A stretch of 64,000 nucleotides of DNA from Sphingomonas japonica (lineage in GTDB: Bacteria; Pseudomonadota; Alphaproteobacteria; Sphingomonadales; Sphingomonadaceae), in contig NZ_VDYR01000001.1 of the NCBI RefSeq assembly GCF_006346325.1, positions 1 through 64,000 of the forward strand, read 5' to 3'. The notes under the pieces are model-generated. The model searched no databases and was not told the DNA's origin. It saw nothing but the letters and a program-made list of their open reading frames with translations. Position 1 is the stretch's first letter. Each line of letters begins with the position of its first letter. The position numbers were made by a program, and so were the translations under genes. This document shows positions 44,851-54,624 of the stretch, piece after piece.

Positions 44851-46193
44851 GCGACATGCTCGCTATCGGCGCCAGCGGCGTACGCGCCTATCAAAGCGCG
44901 TTGACCTCCACGTCAGAGAATATCGCCAATGCGGGAGTCGACGGCTATTCGCGGCGCACGACCACGCTGCGCGACATATCGCCGTCGGGCTCGTCGCTCA
45001 CCGGCGGCAGCGTCCGCAACGGTTCGGGCGTCGCGATCATCGACATCGAACGTGCCGGCGATCAGTTCCGGTCGGCCGAGGTACGCTCGACCAGCAGTGA
45101 ACTCGGTAAGAGCGAGGCGGGGATCGTCTGGCTCGAGACGATCGAGCGCGCCTTGTCCGGAAGTCGCCTGACCGACGGTCTCGCCGCATTCTTTAACGCC
45201 GCGCAGAATGTCGCGGCCGACCCGTCGTCGCTGGCATCGCGCGCGGTGATGCTCGACAAGGCGTCGGGGCTGGCCGGAAGTTTCGCGAGCACCGCGACGA
45301 CGCTTGCGACTGCGGCGGGCGATCTCGATGCCACCGCGAATCAGGCGGTCCGCGATCTCAATGTCCTGTCGGAAGCGCTGGCCAAGGTGAATGCCGGACT
45401 AGGGCGCGCCTCGCCGGGCACGTCGGGGCAGGCTGGCCTGCTCGACCAGCGCGATCGCCTGCTCGATTCGATGAGCGCGCTGATCGACGTCGATGTCCAG
45501 CTCGACGATTTCGGCCGCGCGTCGGTGCGCGCCGGCGGCGTCGCGGGACCGGTGCTGATCGCGGGCGAGGTCGCCGGGTATCTTTCCTATGCGCGCAATG
45601 ACGAAGGCGCGGTTGCGCTGACGCTCAGCCGCAACCAGCAGGCGACCCTGGTCACCGCAAATTCCGGGGCGATCGCCGGGATCGCCGATGGGGCGCAGCG
45701 CATCGCCGACGCCCGTGCGATGATCGAGGATCTGGCGACCGAGTTCGTCGACGGCATCAATGCGCTGCAGGCGCAGGGCGACGACCTCACCGGTACCGCG
45801 GGCGCGGCGATGTTCGACATGCCCGCCGGTGCGTCGAGCATGAAGCTGACGCTGGATGACCCGCGCGGCATCGCCGCGGCGGCCCGTGGGGGCGGCACGC
45901 GGGACAACGCCAATCTCGCCGAGTTCGCGACGTTCCGCGACGAAGGTCGGTTCGAGACGCGCCTGACCGAGCTCAACCTGATCAATGCGTCAGCGCTGCA
46001 GGGGCGCAAGTCGGTGGCCGATGCGCAATCCATCATGCACGATCAGGCGGTGGCGGGGCGCGATGCGCTGACCGGCGTCAATCTCGACGAGGAAGCGGTC
46101 GACCTGATGCGCTTCCAGCAGGCCTATCAGGCATCGAGCAGGGTGATCCAGATCGCCCGCGAAACGCTGCAATCCATCCTTGATATCCGCTGA
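44847..46193 (+). CDS. flgK: Hook-filament junction protein FlgK (HAP1)
   Basis: 448 residues. MLAIGASGVRAYQSALTSTSENIANAGVDGYSRRTTTLR is the N-terminal flagellar rod motif, and EEAVDLMRFQQAYQASSRVIQIARETLQSILDI the C-terminal FlgK motif. It joins the hook to the filament and is exported with the help of FlgN. The start overlaps the flgJ stop. It is usually a late gene, but no sigma-28 promoter was seen in front of it here. Confidence 0.95.
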   Translation: MSDMLAIGASGVRAYQSALTSTSENIANAGVDGYSRRTTTLRDISPSGSSLTGGSVRNGSGVAIIDIERAGDQFRSAEVRSTSSELGKSEAGIVWLETIERALSGSRLTDGLAAFFNAAQNVAADPSSLASRAVMLDKASGLAGSFASTATTLATAAGDLDATANQAVRDLNVLSEALAKVNAGLGRASPGTSGQAGLLDQRDRLLDSMSALIDVDVQLDDFGRASVRAGGVAGPVLIAGEVAGYLSYARNDEGAVALTLSRNQQATLVTANSGAIAGIADGAQRIADARAMIEDLATEFVDGINALQAQGDDLTGTAGAAMFDMPAGASSMKLTLDDPRGIAAAARGGGTRDNANLAEFATFRDEGRFETRLTELNLINASALQGRKSVADAQSIMHDQAVAGRDALTGVNLDEEAVDLMRFQQAYQASSRVIQIARETLQSILDIR

Positions 46194-46204
46194 GGCCGAC
46201 GATC

Positions 46205-47107
46205 ATGCGTGTCACCACCGGATCCTTCTTCGATCGCACCTCGGGCCAGATGGCCCGGCTCAACCAGGCTGCGGAAAAGATCAACGATCAGATCGCGACC
46301 GGCAAGAAGATCACCGTGGCGTCGGACGATCCCGCATCGTTCCAGCGGCTGGCCTGGATCAAGCGCGCGGGTGCGGACAACGCCGCGTTCGCCGCGAACA
46401 TTACGCTGGCACAAGGGGTGCTGGCGCAGGCCGATTCGACGCTGGCGACGATGGAGGAGCAGCTCCAGCGTGCCAAGGAACTGACGATCCAGGCGAATAG
46501 CGGAATCCTGTCGGATTTCGACCGCACCAGCATCGCCGTGTCGATCGATTCGATCGTCGAAGATCTGCTGGCGCTGTCCAACGCCAAGGACGCACGCGGC
46601 CAGCCGCTGTTCGCAGGCGCATCGGGAGACACCGCTTTCGCGCGCCAGGCCGACGGCTCGATCGCCTATGTGGGGGCCGACGATGCCGGCGACGTGCCGA
46701 TCGGCGAGGGAGTTTCGGTCCAGGTCACCGAGAATGGCGGCCGCGTATTCGGCGGGACCGACGGCGGTGCCGACATGTTCGCGGTGCTGCAGGCGTTGAG
46801 TGCCGCGCTTCAGGCAGGCGGAGATATCTCCGGCGCGGCGGGCGACGCGCTCGAAGGACTCGACAGTGCGATCGACCAGACCGTGATCGCCCGTTCGTCG
46901 GTGGGTGCGCGCGCGTATCGCCTCGACTTCGAAGCGGATCACTTGACCGATCTCGGTATCGATTACGAAGCGCTGCGCTCGTCGATCGAGGATACCGACT
47001 TGTCGGTCGCGATCACCGAGCTGCAAAAGACGCTCACGGTGCTGCAGGCCACACAGGCGAGCTTCACCAAGCTCACCGGGCTGTCGCTGTTCGATTATCT
47101 GCGCTGA
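46205..47107 (+). CDS. flgL: Hook-filament junction protein FlgL (HAP3)
   Basis: 300 residues. MRVTTGSFFDRTSGQMARLNQAAEKINDQIATGKKITVASDDPASFQRL is the flagellin-like N-terminus of FlgL, and SVAITELQKTLTVLQATQASFTKLTGLSLFDYLR the matching C-terminus. FlgL is the second junction protein. It begins 12 bases after flgK. The 141 bases after it, up to motA, hold a short hairpin (GGTTG-TCCT-CAACC, 47180-47193) with no T-run. Confidence 0.94.
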   Translation: MRVTTGSFFDRTSGQMARLNQAAEKINDQIATGKKITVASDDPASFQRLAWIKRAGADNAAFAANITLAQGVLAQADSTLATMEEQLQRAKELTIQANSGILSDFDRTSIAVSIDSIVEDLLALSNAKDARGQPLFAGASGDTAFARQADGSIAYVGADDAGDVPIGEGVSVQVTENGGRVFGGTDGGADMFAVLQALSAALQAGGDISGAAGDALEGLDSAIDQTVIARSSVGARAYRLDFEADHLTDLGIDYEALRSSIEDTDLSVAITELQKTLTVLQATQASFTKLTGLSLFDYLR

Positions 47108-47248
47108 GCGCTCGCGGGCCACTGAAGCGGCTCGAATAATCGCACGGCAGTAACGATTTCGCGACGCTTTTCCGCGCAAGGTTGTCCTCAACCGGTCGTT
47201 ATCCAAGTGAGGCGCCGGGTTTAGCTTGTTGGGGGGACGCGTGGTCCG

Positions 47249-48112
47249 ATGTTCGTAGTAGTTGGCCTCGTCGTCCTGCTTGCCATGGTGTTCGGCGGCT
47301 TCGCGATCACCGGTGGCGCGCTCGGGCCGGTGATGCACGCGCTCCCGCACGAGATGCTGATCATCGGCGGCGCCGCCGTCGGCGCGCTGATCATCGGCAA
47401 TTCGATGCGCGAGCTGAAGGCGATCGGCGGCGGCTTCATGAAAGTCGTCAAGGGCCCCAAATATAAGAAGCAGGATTATCTCGACGTCATCTTCCTCGTC
47501 AGCAAGCTGATGAAGATGCTGCGTACCGACGGGCCGATCGCTCTTGAGCCGCATGTCGAAGACCCGAAATCATCGGCGATCTTCGCCGAATATCCCCGCA
47601 TTCTGGCGGATCATACCCTCACCAATCTCATCGCCGACACGCTGCGCCTCGTCGTGGTGTCGTCGGGCACGCTCGACGTGCATGCGGTGGAGGAGGTCAT
47701 GGACAACTCCATCAAGACGCATCACCACGAGGTACAAGGACCGCAGGGCACGCTGCAGGGCCTCGCCGACGCCCTGCCTGCGCTGGGCATCGTCGCGGCC
47801 GTGCTCGGCGTGGTCAAGACGATGGGCTCGATCGACAAGCCGCCGGCGATCCTGGGCGGCATGATCGGATCGGCTCTGGTCGGCACGTTCCTGGGCGTGC
47901 TGCTCGCTTATGGTATCGTCGGCCCGCTCGCCACACGCTTGCAGCAGGTGATCGACGCCGATGCGGCGATCTACAATGTCGTCAAGCAGATCATCATCGC
48001 CTCGCTCCACGGCCATCCCCAGCCGCTGGTGATCGAAGCCGCGCGCTCGGGCATTCAGCATCACAACCAGCCCGGCTTCGCCGAGGTCTTCGACGGCCTG
48101 CGGGGGCGGTAG
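47249..48112 (+). CDS. motA: Flagellar motor stator protein MotA
   Basis: 287 residues, the normal long MotA. FVVVGLVVLLAMVFGGFAITGG (TM1) and the charged cytosolic segment MRTDGPIALEPHVEDPKSSAIFAEYP, then GIVAAVLGVVKTMGSIDKPPAILGGMIGSALVGTFLGVLLAYGIVGPLATRL (TM3-4 with Pro), are typical. It forms the proton channel with MotB and drives rotation. A run of G's precedes the ATG. A second, smaller MotA-like protein is encoded at 37499-38164. Confidence 0.96.
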   Translation: MFVVVGLVVLLAMVFGGFAITGGALGPVMHALPHEMLIIGGAAVGALIIGNSMRELKAIGGGFMKVVKGPKYKKQDYLDVIFLVSKLMKMLRTDGPIALEPHVEDPKSSAIFAEYPRILADHTLTNLIADTLRLVVVSSGTLDVHAVEEVMDNSIKTHHHEVQGPQGTLQGLADALPALGIVAAVLGVVKTMGSIDKPPAILGGMIGSALVGTFLGVLLAYGIVGPLATRLQQVIDADAAIYNVVKQIIIASLHGHPQPLVIEAARSGIQHHNQPGFAEVFDGLRGR

Positions 48113-48115
48113 GAA

Positions 48116-49021
48116 ATGGCCGCGCGCGCTCCCCATGGCAGCAACCAGCCGCCGAAGGTCATCGTCAAGAAAATCTATATCGAGGGGCATGGCGGTCATC
48201 ACGGCGGCGCGTGGAAGGTCGCCTATGCCGATTTCGTGACGGCGATGATGGCGTTCTTCCTGCTGATGTGGCTGCTCGGCGCGACCAACGAGAAGCAGCG
48301 CAAGGCGCTGGCCGACTATTTCGCGCCGACGCTGGTCGATCTCAAACAGAACAGCGCGGGATCGAACGGGCTGTTCGGCGGCGAATCGCTGCTCGACGTC
48401 GACAATTATCCGCACAAAGCAGCGCAGACCGGGACGCGCTCGCTGACCGTTCCGGCCGGTGCCAAGGGCGGCGAGAAGGAAGGCAGCGGCGAGAAGGGCA
48501 GCCTCAAGGGCAACGAGGCGCTGGCGATCGAGGACCGCCGCAATTTCAGCCGGATGAAGTCCGAGGTCGAATCGAAGATGCGCTCGAACGCCAAGCTGGC
48601 CAAGCTCGCCAAGCACGTGCGGTTCGTGCGGACCCGCGACGGGATGCGGATCGACCTGCTCGACGACGCCGATTATTCGATGTTCGGGCTCGGCACGACC
48701 GCGATGGTCGCCGAAGCCGACAAGCTGGTCGGGCTGGTCGCCGAATCGATCGCGCCGATGGACAATCCGATCATGGTCCGCGGGCATACCGACAGCCTGG
48801 GCTATGGCGACCCGCGCACGATGAACAACTGGATGCTGTCGAGCGGCCGCGCCGAAGCGACGCGCCGCCGCCTCGCGTCGGGCGGAGTCAAGGAAGTCCA
48901 GTTCGAGCGCATCGAAGGCGTCGCCGACCGCGAACCGTTGATCGCCGAAAACCCCGGCGACCCGCGCAATCGCCGGGTGGCGGTGACGCTCCTGTATCGC
49001 AAGACCGCGTTCGGCGAATAA
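48116..49021 (+). CDS. motB: Flagellar motor stator protein MotB
   Basis: 301 residues. The transmembrane helix AWKVAYADFVTAMMAFFLLMWLLG carries the proton-binding Asp39. The OmpA/MotB peptidoglycan-binding domain runs about 165-300, with VRGHTDSLGYGDPRTMNNWMLSSGRAEATRRRL and NPGDPRNRRVAVTLL. It anchors the stator to the cell wall. It starts three bases after motA, with AGGA in the gap. Its stop abuts the convergent TonB-dependent receptor stop. Confidence 0.96.
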   Translation: MAARAPHGSNQPPKVIVKKIYIEGHGGHHGGAWKVAYADFVTAMMAFFLLMWLLGATNEKQRKALADYFAPTLVDLKQNSAGSNGLFGGESLLDVDNYPHKAAQTGTRSLTVPAGAKGGEKEGSGEKGSLKGNEALAIEDRRNFSRMKSEVESKMRSNAKLAKLAKHVRFVRTRDGMRIDLLDDADYSMFGLGTTAMVAEADKLVGLVAESIAPMDNPIMVRGHTDSLGYGDPRTMNNWMLSSGRAEATRRRLASGGVKEVQFERIEGVADREPLIAENPGDPRNRRVAVTLLYRKTAFGE

Positions 49022-51553
49022 TCAGAACAGCTTGCGCAGCTCCAGCCGGACGGTCCGCCCGATCGGATCGAGCAAGTCCGCCTGATAGCCGAGCGGCGTC
49101 GCGCCGCTGGCGTCGGTGACGCGCAGGCGCGTATCGAACAGATTGTCGGCACGCAGCGTCACCCGCGTGCCGCGCAGCCAGCGGTGGTTGCGCACCAGCG
49201 ACGGCATCGCCCCTAGATTGGCGAACAGCCGAAGGTCGAACGTCGTCTGGTCCGAAAAGAACAGGGCCTCGCCCGATCCGCCCGGGCCGGCATCGACCTG
49301 CGTCGCGCTCTGCCAGTCGCCATTGAGGCGCAGGCCGAACCCATCCTTGGTAATGCCGGTGCGGACCTGAACCTGATGCCGCGGCTGACCCCCGCGGCTG
49401 CCGGTCGCCGATCCGCCAAGTAGATCAAGCTCGGGCAAGCCCTCCCGGATCTGGATCGTCTCCTGCAACCGCCAGGTATGGAAAGCCGAGAACTGGAAGC
49501 GGCCGCCGCCGTTGCCGCCGCCGCCGAAGCGTCCACCGCCGCCGCCGCGCCTGCCACCGCCGAAGCGGCGGGCGCCCCCGGGTTGCGGCGCAGGTGCCGC
49601 CGCGGCCTGGCCTTCGGGGGTGGCGGCTCCTTCGGCGGGCAGCGCGCCCGGCTGGTTGGCGCGTGCCGCGCGCCGCGCAGCGCGATCGGGTCGCCCGAAC
49701 GCCTCGCGCAGCACCGAGCGCGGATCGCCGCCCGCCTCGCGTACGTCTTCGGCACGCTTTTGCAACGTGCCCTTGATCGGCAGCGACAGGTTGAACCCCC
49801 AGCGCAATTCCTGGCGTTCGCTCTTCAGGAAATTGACCGGGCGATTGTCGATCGACACCAGGCGGCCATTGCCGTCGCGCACGAAGCGCTCGGGAAACGC
49901 CGCCTCGATCTCGGCAGTGGCCGTCGGGAACGACGCGATCGGATTGTCGATCGCCTCGTTGATGTAATCGGCGCGCAGATTGAGATCGATATCGGCGAAG
50001 GGCCGCGCGTTCATGCCCAATTTCCATACCGTGCGGCTGTCGGCGAGCAGATTGGCGCTGCCGCCGTCGATTCGAGTGATCTCGACCGTTTCTCCGGTCA
50101 GGAAATCGAATACGCGCACATTGGGCGTGGCAATCACCGGATCGCCGACTTGCCCGGTGCTTGGTGCGCCTTCCTCGTGCGTCGCCGATACGATGAAGCG
50201 GATTTCGGTGATCGGCGACCAATTGAGACCGTAGCCCAGCGTCGTCAGCGTGCCGAAATCGGATAGCTGGTCGATCGCGGCATTGGCGTTGAACGACAGG
50301 TCGCCGATCGGGGCGAGCACTTCACGGCCGCGATCGGCGATCGGCACGTCGATGCTGATCTGGCCGTTGGCGCTGTCCCGGCCAAGCCCGGTTTCCTGGA
50401 TCGTGCCGCGGCGCAGCGACACGCCGTCGAGCTGCGTCGTGCGGCCACCCAGCTTGATCGTCGTCGAGATATCGCCGGCGGGCAGCGCGACGATATCGCC
50501 GTTGAGGATGCCCTCGATCCGTCCGACATTGTTTATCGAACGCGCGGTGTCGTAGCTGCGCGGCCCCGCGGCATCGAGCGTGCGATCGGTCTGCGTGTTG
50601 GTCTGGTTGCGATCGTAATTGCCGGTCAGCGTCCAGCGCCAGTCGGCGACGTCGCCATTGGCCGAAGCGTTGAGCGTCAGGTTGCGCGTACTGGTGGTGC
50701 GGGTCAGCGGATCGGTCGCATCGGGCGACAATTCGGGGAGCCCCAGCAGGCTGCGGCTGTCGTTCGCATCGACGCCGACGTTGAAGCTGGTCGCGACGTC
50801 GCCAAACAACGTTCGTGCGATGGTACCGTCGAGTTCGATGCCCTCGCTTTCCCCGCGCAGCGAGCGAAAGCGCGGATCGCCCGTCTCCGCATCGTCGCGG
50901 ATGATGTCGCGCTCGCTCTCGAGCAGCAGGCTCTGGCGCGTCGCTTCGATCTCGAACGTCGATCGGCCGTCGGGCGTCAGCCGCAGGATATTGGCTTCGG
51001 CCTCCAGATCGCTGGTGCCGCCCGCGGTGGGGACGGTGCCCTCAAGCTCGGCGGTGATCGCGCGAAACCGCTCGCGCAGGACGATGTTCACAACGCGCTG
51101 CGTGGCAGGATAGCCATAGCTGAGCGCAACTTCCTCGGGCAGGATCTCGACACGCTCGATCGCTTCGGTCGGGATCGAGCGGATTTCGCGGAAGCCGGAA
51201 ATGCGCCGGCCCGACAAGAGCACCACCGGCGCTTCGCCGCCCCGTCCGCGTCCCGACCCCAGCTGAGGGCCGAGTTCGGTCAGCAGCTCATCGATCGAAT
51301 TGACGCCATACGCGCGAATGTCGGCGGGATTGAGCGTCTGTTCGGGCGGGATGTCGCCGACCACCGATCCGCGCGGCCTCGATCCGGTGACGACGATCTC
51401 CTCGCCATAGACCTCGTCCATCATCGGATCGTCTTCGACCGGGCTCTCCTGAGCGGGCGGCTGGGTCGCGGCGGGGGAAACTTCCTGCGCCCACGCCGCA
51501 CCCGGTGCCGCCGTCGCCAGCAATATCGCCCATGAAGATATACGCCGCACCAT
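49022..51553 (-). CDS. TonB-dependent receptor-like protein with Gly-rich insertion
   Basis: 843 residues. There is a signal peptide (LLATAAPGAAWAQ, cleavage near 22), a TonB-box-like EEIVVTGSRPRG (about 50-62) and a plug domain (about 75-170; RVEILPEEVALSYGYPATQRVVNIVLR). A beta-barrel follows to the end, with the C-terminal aromatic RTVRLELRKLF. Residues about 600-690 form an unusual Ala/Pro/Arg-rich and then RFGGGR-rich low-complexity insertion. The ligand is unknown. It is downstream of rpoN, with a hairpin in its leader (51575-51592). Confidence 0.88.
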   Translation of the reverse strand: MVRRISSWAILLATAAPGAAWAQEVSPAATQPPAQESPVEDDPMMDEVYGEEIVVTGSRPRGSVVGDIPPEQTLNPADIRAYGVNSIDELLTELGPQLGSGRGRGGEAPVVLLSGRRISGFREIRSIPTEAIERVEILPEEVALSYGYPATQRVVNIVLRERFRAITAELEGTVPTAGGTSDLEAEANILRLTPDGRSTFEIEATRQSLLLESERDIIRDDAETGDPRFRSLRGESEGIELDGTIARTLFGDVATSFNVGVDANDSRSLLGLPELSPDATDPLTRTTSTRNLTLNASANGDVADWRWTLTGNYDRNQTNTQTDRTLDAAGPRSYDTARSINNVGRIEGILNGDIVALPAGDISTTIKLGGRTTQLDGVSLRRGTIQETGLGRDSANGQISIDVPIADRGREVLAPIGDLSFNANAAIDQLSDFGTLTTLGYGLNWSPITEIRFIVSATHEEGAPSTGQVGDPVIATPNVRVFDFLTGETVEITRIDGGSANLLADSRTVWKLGMNARPFADIDLNLRADYINEAIDNPIASFPTATAEIEAAFPERFVRDGNGRLVSIDNRPVNFLKSERQELRWGFNLSLPIKGTLQKRAEDVREAGGDPRSVLREAFGRPDRAARRAARANQPGALPAEGAATPEGQAAAAPAPQPGGARRFGGGRRGGGGGRFGGGGNGGGRFQFSAFHTWRLQETIQIREGLPELDLLGGSATGSRGGQPRHQVQVRTGITKDGFGLRLNGDWQSATQVDAGPGGSGEALFFSDQTTFDLRLFANLGAMPSLVRNHRWLRGTRVTLRADNLFDTRLRVTDASGATPLGYQADLLDPIGRTVRLELRKLF

Positions 51554-51574
51554 TACTCGCCCCGATCGTTACTG

Positions 51575-51592
51575 GTCCGCACCGATGCGGAC
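51575..51592 (-). repeat. Hairpin in the leader of the TonB receptor gene
   Basis: A perfect 7-bp stem GTCCGCA-N4-TGCGGAC lies 22 bases upstream of the receptor ATG. It could be an operator or a leader hairpin controlling translation, or a weak terminator for rpoN; there is no T-run. Confidence 0.4.
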
Positions 51593-51657
51593 GACCGGGG
51601 GATAACCCGCCATTGTCGCAAAACTATCCCGAGAATGTGGCGTTCGAACGGATTATT

Positions 51658-53157
51658 TCAGCCGACGCCTTCCAGCGCCTTTTGCCGCCGCCGCTGCACC
51701 GAACTGCCGATGCCGAGCGCTTCGCGATACTTGGCGACGGTTCGTCTGGCGATGTCGAACCCGCGCGCGTTGAGCAGGTCGACCAGCGTGTCATCGGACA
51801 GGATTTTCTTGGGGTCCTCGGCACCGATCAGCGCCTTGATCGCGCTCTTGACCGCCTGTGCCGACACCGCGTCGCCGCCGTCGGACGACTGGATCGCCGA
51901 GGTGAAGAAATATTTGAGTTCGAACAGCCCGCGCGCGCAGCTGAGATATTTGTTCGAGGTGACGCGGCTGACCGTCGATTCGTGCATTTCGATCGCATCG
52001 GCGACGCGCGCGAGCGTCAGCGGCTTGAGATGCGCGACCCCGTGCAGGAAGAACGCTTCCTGCTGCTTCACGATTTCCGACGCGACCTTGATGATCGTGC
52101 GCTGGCGCTGGTCGAGTGCCTTGACCAGCCAATTGGCGCTGGCGAGGCAATCGGACAGCCACGCCTTCGAAGCCTTGTCGCGATTGCCGGTCGCCAGTTC
52201 GACATAATAGCTGCGGTTGATCAGCACGCGCGGCAAAGTCGCTGCATTGATCTCGACCGCCCAGCCCTGGCCGCGGCGCGCAACAAACAGGTCGGGGACG
52301 ACCGCTTGCGCCGATTCGCCGCCATAGCGACAGCCCGGCTTGGGATCGTAGTTGCGCAGCTCGCGGATCATGTCCGCAAGGTCTTCGTCATCGACCCGGC
52401 ACAGGCGCTTCAATTGCGGCAACGCGCCGCGTGCGACGAGGTCGAGATTATCAATCAGCCGCGCCATGCACGGATCGTAGCGATCCGCCTCGCGCGCCTG
52501 GATGGCGAGACATTCGGCAAGGTTGCGGGCGCCGACGCCGGTCGGATCGAAGGTCTGGATCGTGCCAAGCACCCGCTCGACCTGGGCGAGCGGCACTCCC
52601 AGCCGATTGGCGACGTCGAGCAGCGACGCGCCGAGATAGCCGCATTCGTCTATCTGGTCGATCAGATGCGCGGCGACGAACAGATCGGGTCCGTCCAGCA
52701 CCTCGCCCGCCTGATGCAGCAGGTGATCGCCCAGGCTGGTCTCGGGACCGGCGAAGCTGTCGAAATCCAAGCCGTCCTCGGAAATGCCGCCGCCGCTCGC
52801 CCCGCCGCTGAGGCTGAGCCCGCCGTCTAGCCCGCCGATCGCGTCGGTCGGGCCGTCATGGATGAAGCTCTCGCTGGCGAAATCGACGTCAAGCGCTTCG
52901 CCGTCGCCGCCGCCGTTGACGATCAGTTCGTCGGCGCTGGCCGGGCCGGAGGCTTCGGTGGGTGAGGCGGCCGGTTCTTCGGGCGGGCCGTCATCGCTGC
53001 CGCCCGAATCGAGCAGCGGGTTCTTTTCGATCTCCTCGGCGATGAAGCCCTCGACCTCGAGGTTGGACAGCGCGAGCAGGCGGATCGCCTGTTGCAACTG
53101 CGGCGTCATCACCAGCGATTGCGTCTGCCGAAGGTCGAGGCGCGGGGCGAGGCTCAT
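51658..53157 (-). CDS. rpoN: RNA polymerase sigma-54 factor
   Basis: 499 residues from MSLAPRLDLRQTQSLVMTPQLQQAIRLLALSNLEV, the region I start; the activator-interacting Q-rich helix is intact. An acidic, glycine-rich region II (about 50-150) is followed by the core-binding domain, and the DNA-binding end has the RpoN box ARRTVAKYREALGIG (about 472-486). The frame is open upstream, but this ATG fits the family. Sigma-54 reads -24/-12 promoters, like those found in the flagellar cluster here. It is four bases after lptB, the usual alphaproteobacterial neighbour. Confidence 0.96.
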   Translation of the reverse strand: MSLAPRLDLRQTQSLVMTPQLQQAIRLLALSNLEVEGFIAEEIEKNPLLDSGGSDDGPPEEPAASPTEASGPASADELIVNGGGDGEALDVDFASESFIHDGPTDAIGGLDGGLSLSGGASGGGISEDGLDFDSFAGPETSLGDHLLHQAGEVLDGPDLFVAAHLIDQIDECGYLGASLLDVANRLGVPLAQVERVLGTIQTFDPTGVGARNLAECLAIQAREADRYDPCMARLIDNLDLVARGALPQLKRLCRVDDEDLADMIRELRNYDPKPGCRYGGESAQAVVPDLFVARRGQGWAVEINAATLPRVLINRSYYVELATGNRDKASKAWLSDCLASANWLVKALDQRQRTIIKVASEIVKQQEAFFLHGVAHLKPLTLARVADAIEMHESTVSRVTSNKYLSCARGLFELKYFFTSAIQSSDGGDAVSAQAVKSAIKALIGAEDPKKILSDDTLVDLLNARGFDIARRTVAKYREALGIGSSVQRRRQKALEGVG

Positions 53158-53161
53158 ATCG

Positions 53162-53938
53162 CTAGAGCGAGAAGCCCTCGCCCAAATACAGCCGCCGCAC
53201 ATTGGCGTCGGCGACCAGTTCGGCGGGCGAGCCGCTGAACAGCACGCGCCCGTCGTAGATAATGTAGCCGCGATCGACGATTTCGAGCGTCTCGCGGACG
53301 TTGTGGTCGGTGATCAGCACGCCGATCCCGCGGTTCTTCAGGTCGTGGACCAGATCGCGGATGTCGGCGATCGAAATCGGATCGATCCCCGCGAACGGTT
53401 CGTCGAGCAGCATGATCGACGGATTGGCCGCCAGCGCGCGAGCGATCTCGGCACGCCGCCGCTCGCCGCCCGACAGCGCCATCGCCGGGGAATCGCGCAG
53501 GCGGGTCAGTCCGAACTCGTCGAGCAGCTGATCGAGGCGGGCATGCCGCGCAGCCTTGTCGGGCTCGGCGAGTTCGAGCACCGCCAGGATGTTCTTCTCG
53601 ACGCTCAACCCCCGAAAGATCGAGGTCTCCTGCGGCAGATAGCCGAGGCCCAGGATTGCTCGGCGATACATCGGCAGCCCGGTGATGTCATCGCCATCGA
53701 GCATGATGCGCCCGGCATCGGGCTTGACCAGTCCCATCACCGAATAGAAGCACGTCGTCTTGCCCGCGCCGTTCGGCCCGAGCAGCCCGATCACCTCGCC
53801 ATGCCCGACCGACAGCGACACGTCGGACAGAACAACGCGCTTGTCGTACGACTTGGCGATCGAAACCACCGACAGCCCCGATTCGATCGGGGCTTCGACG
53901 ACGGGCTCGATCGCTTCGAGAGTGGCGATATCGTTCAT
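53162..53938 (-). CDS. lptB: LPS export ABC transporter ATP-binding protein LptB
   Basis: 258 residues. Walker A GPNGAGKTT (54-62), the Q-loop YLPQET, signature LSGGERRRAEIARAL, Walker B IMLLDEPFAGIDP and ITDHNVRETLEI switch His are all present. LptB powers the extraction of LPS from the inner membrane with LptFG and passes it to LptC. The N-terminal 22 residues are extra. The upstream gap to lptA (53939-54078, 140 bases) shows no convincing promoter. Confidence 0.96.
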   Translation of the reverse strand: MNDIATLEAIEPVVEAPIESGLSVVSIAKSYDKRVVLSDVSLSVGHGEVIGLLGPNGAGKTTCFYSVMGLVKPDAGRIMLDGDDITGLPMYRRAILGLGYLPQETSIFRGLSVEKNILAVLELAEPDKAARHARLDQLLDEFGLTRLRDSPAMALSGGERRRAEIARALAANPSIMLLDEPFAGIDPISIADIRDLVHDLKNRGIGVLITDHNVRETLEIVDRGYIIYDGRVLFSGSPAELVADANVRRLYLGEGFSL

Positions 53939-54078
53939 GATCGGACCGGTGCTCGCAGAAAAGGGTTACCGAAACAATAACTGGCAGGCTTCGTGCATGT
54001 TAAAACCGCACCGCCAGTTTGCGCCAGCCTTATTACCGAAGATAGAGGGTTTGCCCGCGAGCCCCGGCCAAACGACCG

Positions 54079-54624
54079 CTAGTTGCGGTCGGGCACCGAG
54101 AAGCGGCCGGTGACACGGCCATTCTGGCGGATGGTTCCATCGCTGTCGGTCTGCGTTCCCGTGCCGCCGACGGTCGATCCGTTGATAGTCGCGCGGCCGG
54201 TATCGAGATTGATCGACAGCCTGCCGCCGTTGATGGTGTTGCCGCTTTCATTGAGCGTGACGTCGCCGATCATGGTGATGACCCGGGCGTTGATGTCATA
54301 CACCGCATATTGCGACCGCGCCTTCTGACCCGGACGATCGACCGTCACCCCGCCCGAACCGTCGAGCCGTGAAACCTGCGGCGACCCGTCGAGCACCTGT
54401 CCGGTGTAGGCCACCGTCATTCGTGCGGCGGTCAGCGTCATATTGGCTTGGCGGATCGTCACCCCGCCCGACAGGACGGCACGGTTGGCGCGGTCCTGCA
54501 GTTCGATCGTCTGCGCGGAAAAGTCGATCGGCGCCGTCGAATCGTGGCGCTGCGCGACCGCGCTTCCGGCAAATCCCATGCCGGCGAGAACGGGGAGGGC
54601 GATCAGGACGAGGCGGCGCTGCAT
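54079..54624 (-). CDS. lptA: Periplasmic LPS transport protein LptA
   Basis: 181 residues with a signal peptide ending GSAVAQ. The OstA-like domain is seen in DRANRAVLSGGVTIRQANMTLTAARMTVAYTG and ARSQYAVYDINARVITMIGDVTLNESGNTINGGRL. It polymerises into the periplasmic bridge between LptC and LptD. The start overlaps the lptC stop (TGATG); a GTG one codon upstream is also possible. Sequence conservation is low, as for the family. Confidence 0.9.
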   Translation of the reverse strand: MQRRLVLIALPVLAGMGFAGSAVAQRHDSTAPIDFSAQTIELQDRANRAVLSGGVTIRQANMTLTAARMTVAYTGQVLDGSPQVSRLDGSGGVTVDRPGQKARSQYAVYDINARVITMIGDVTLNESGNTINGGRLSINLDTGRATINGSTVGGTGTQTDSDGTIRQNGRVTGRFSVPDRN

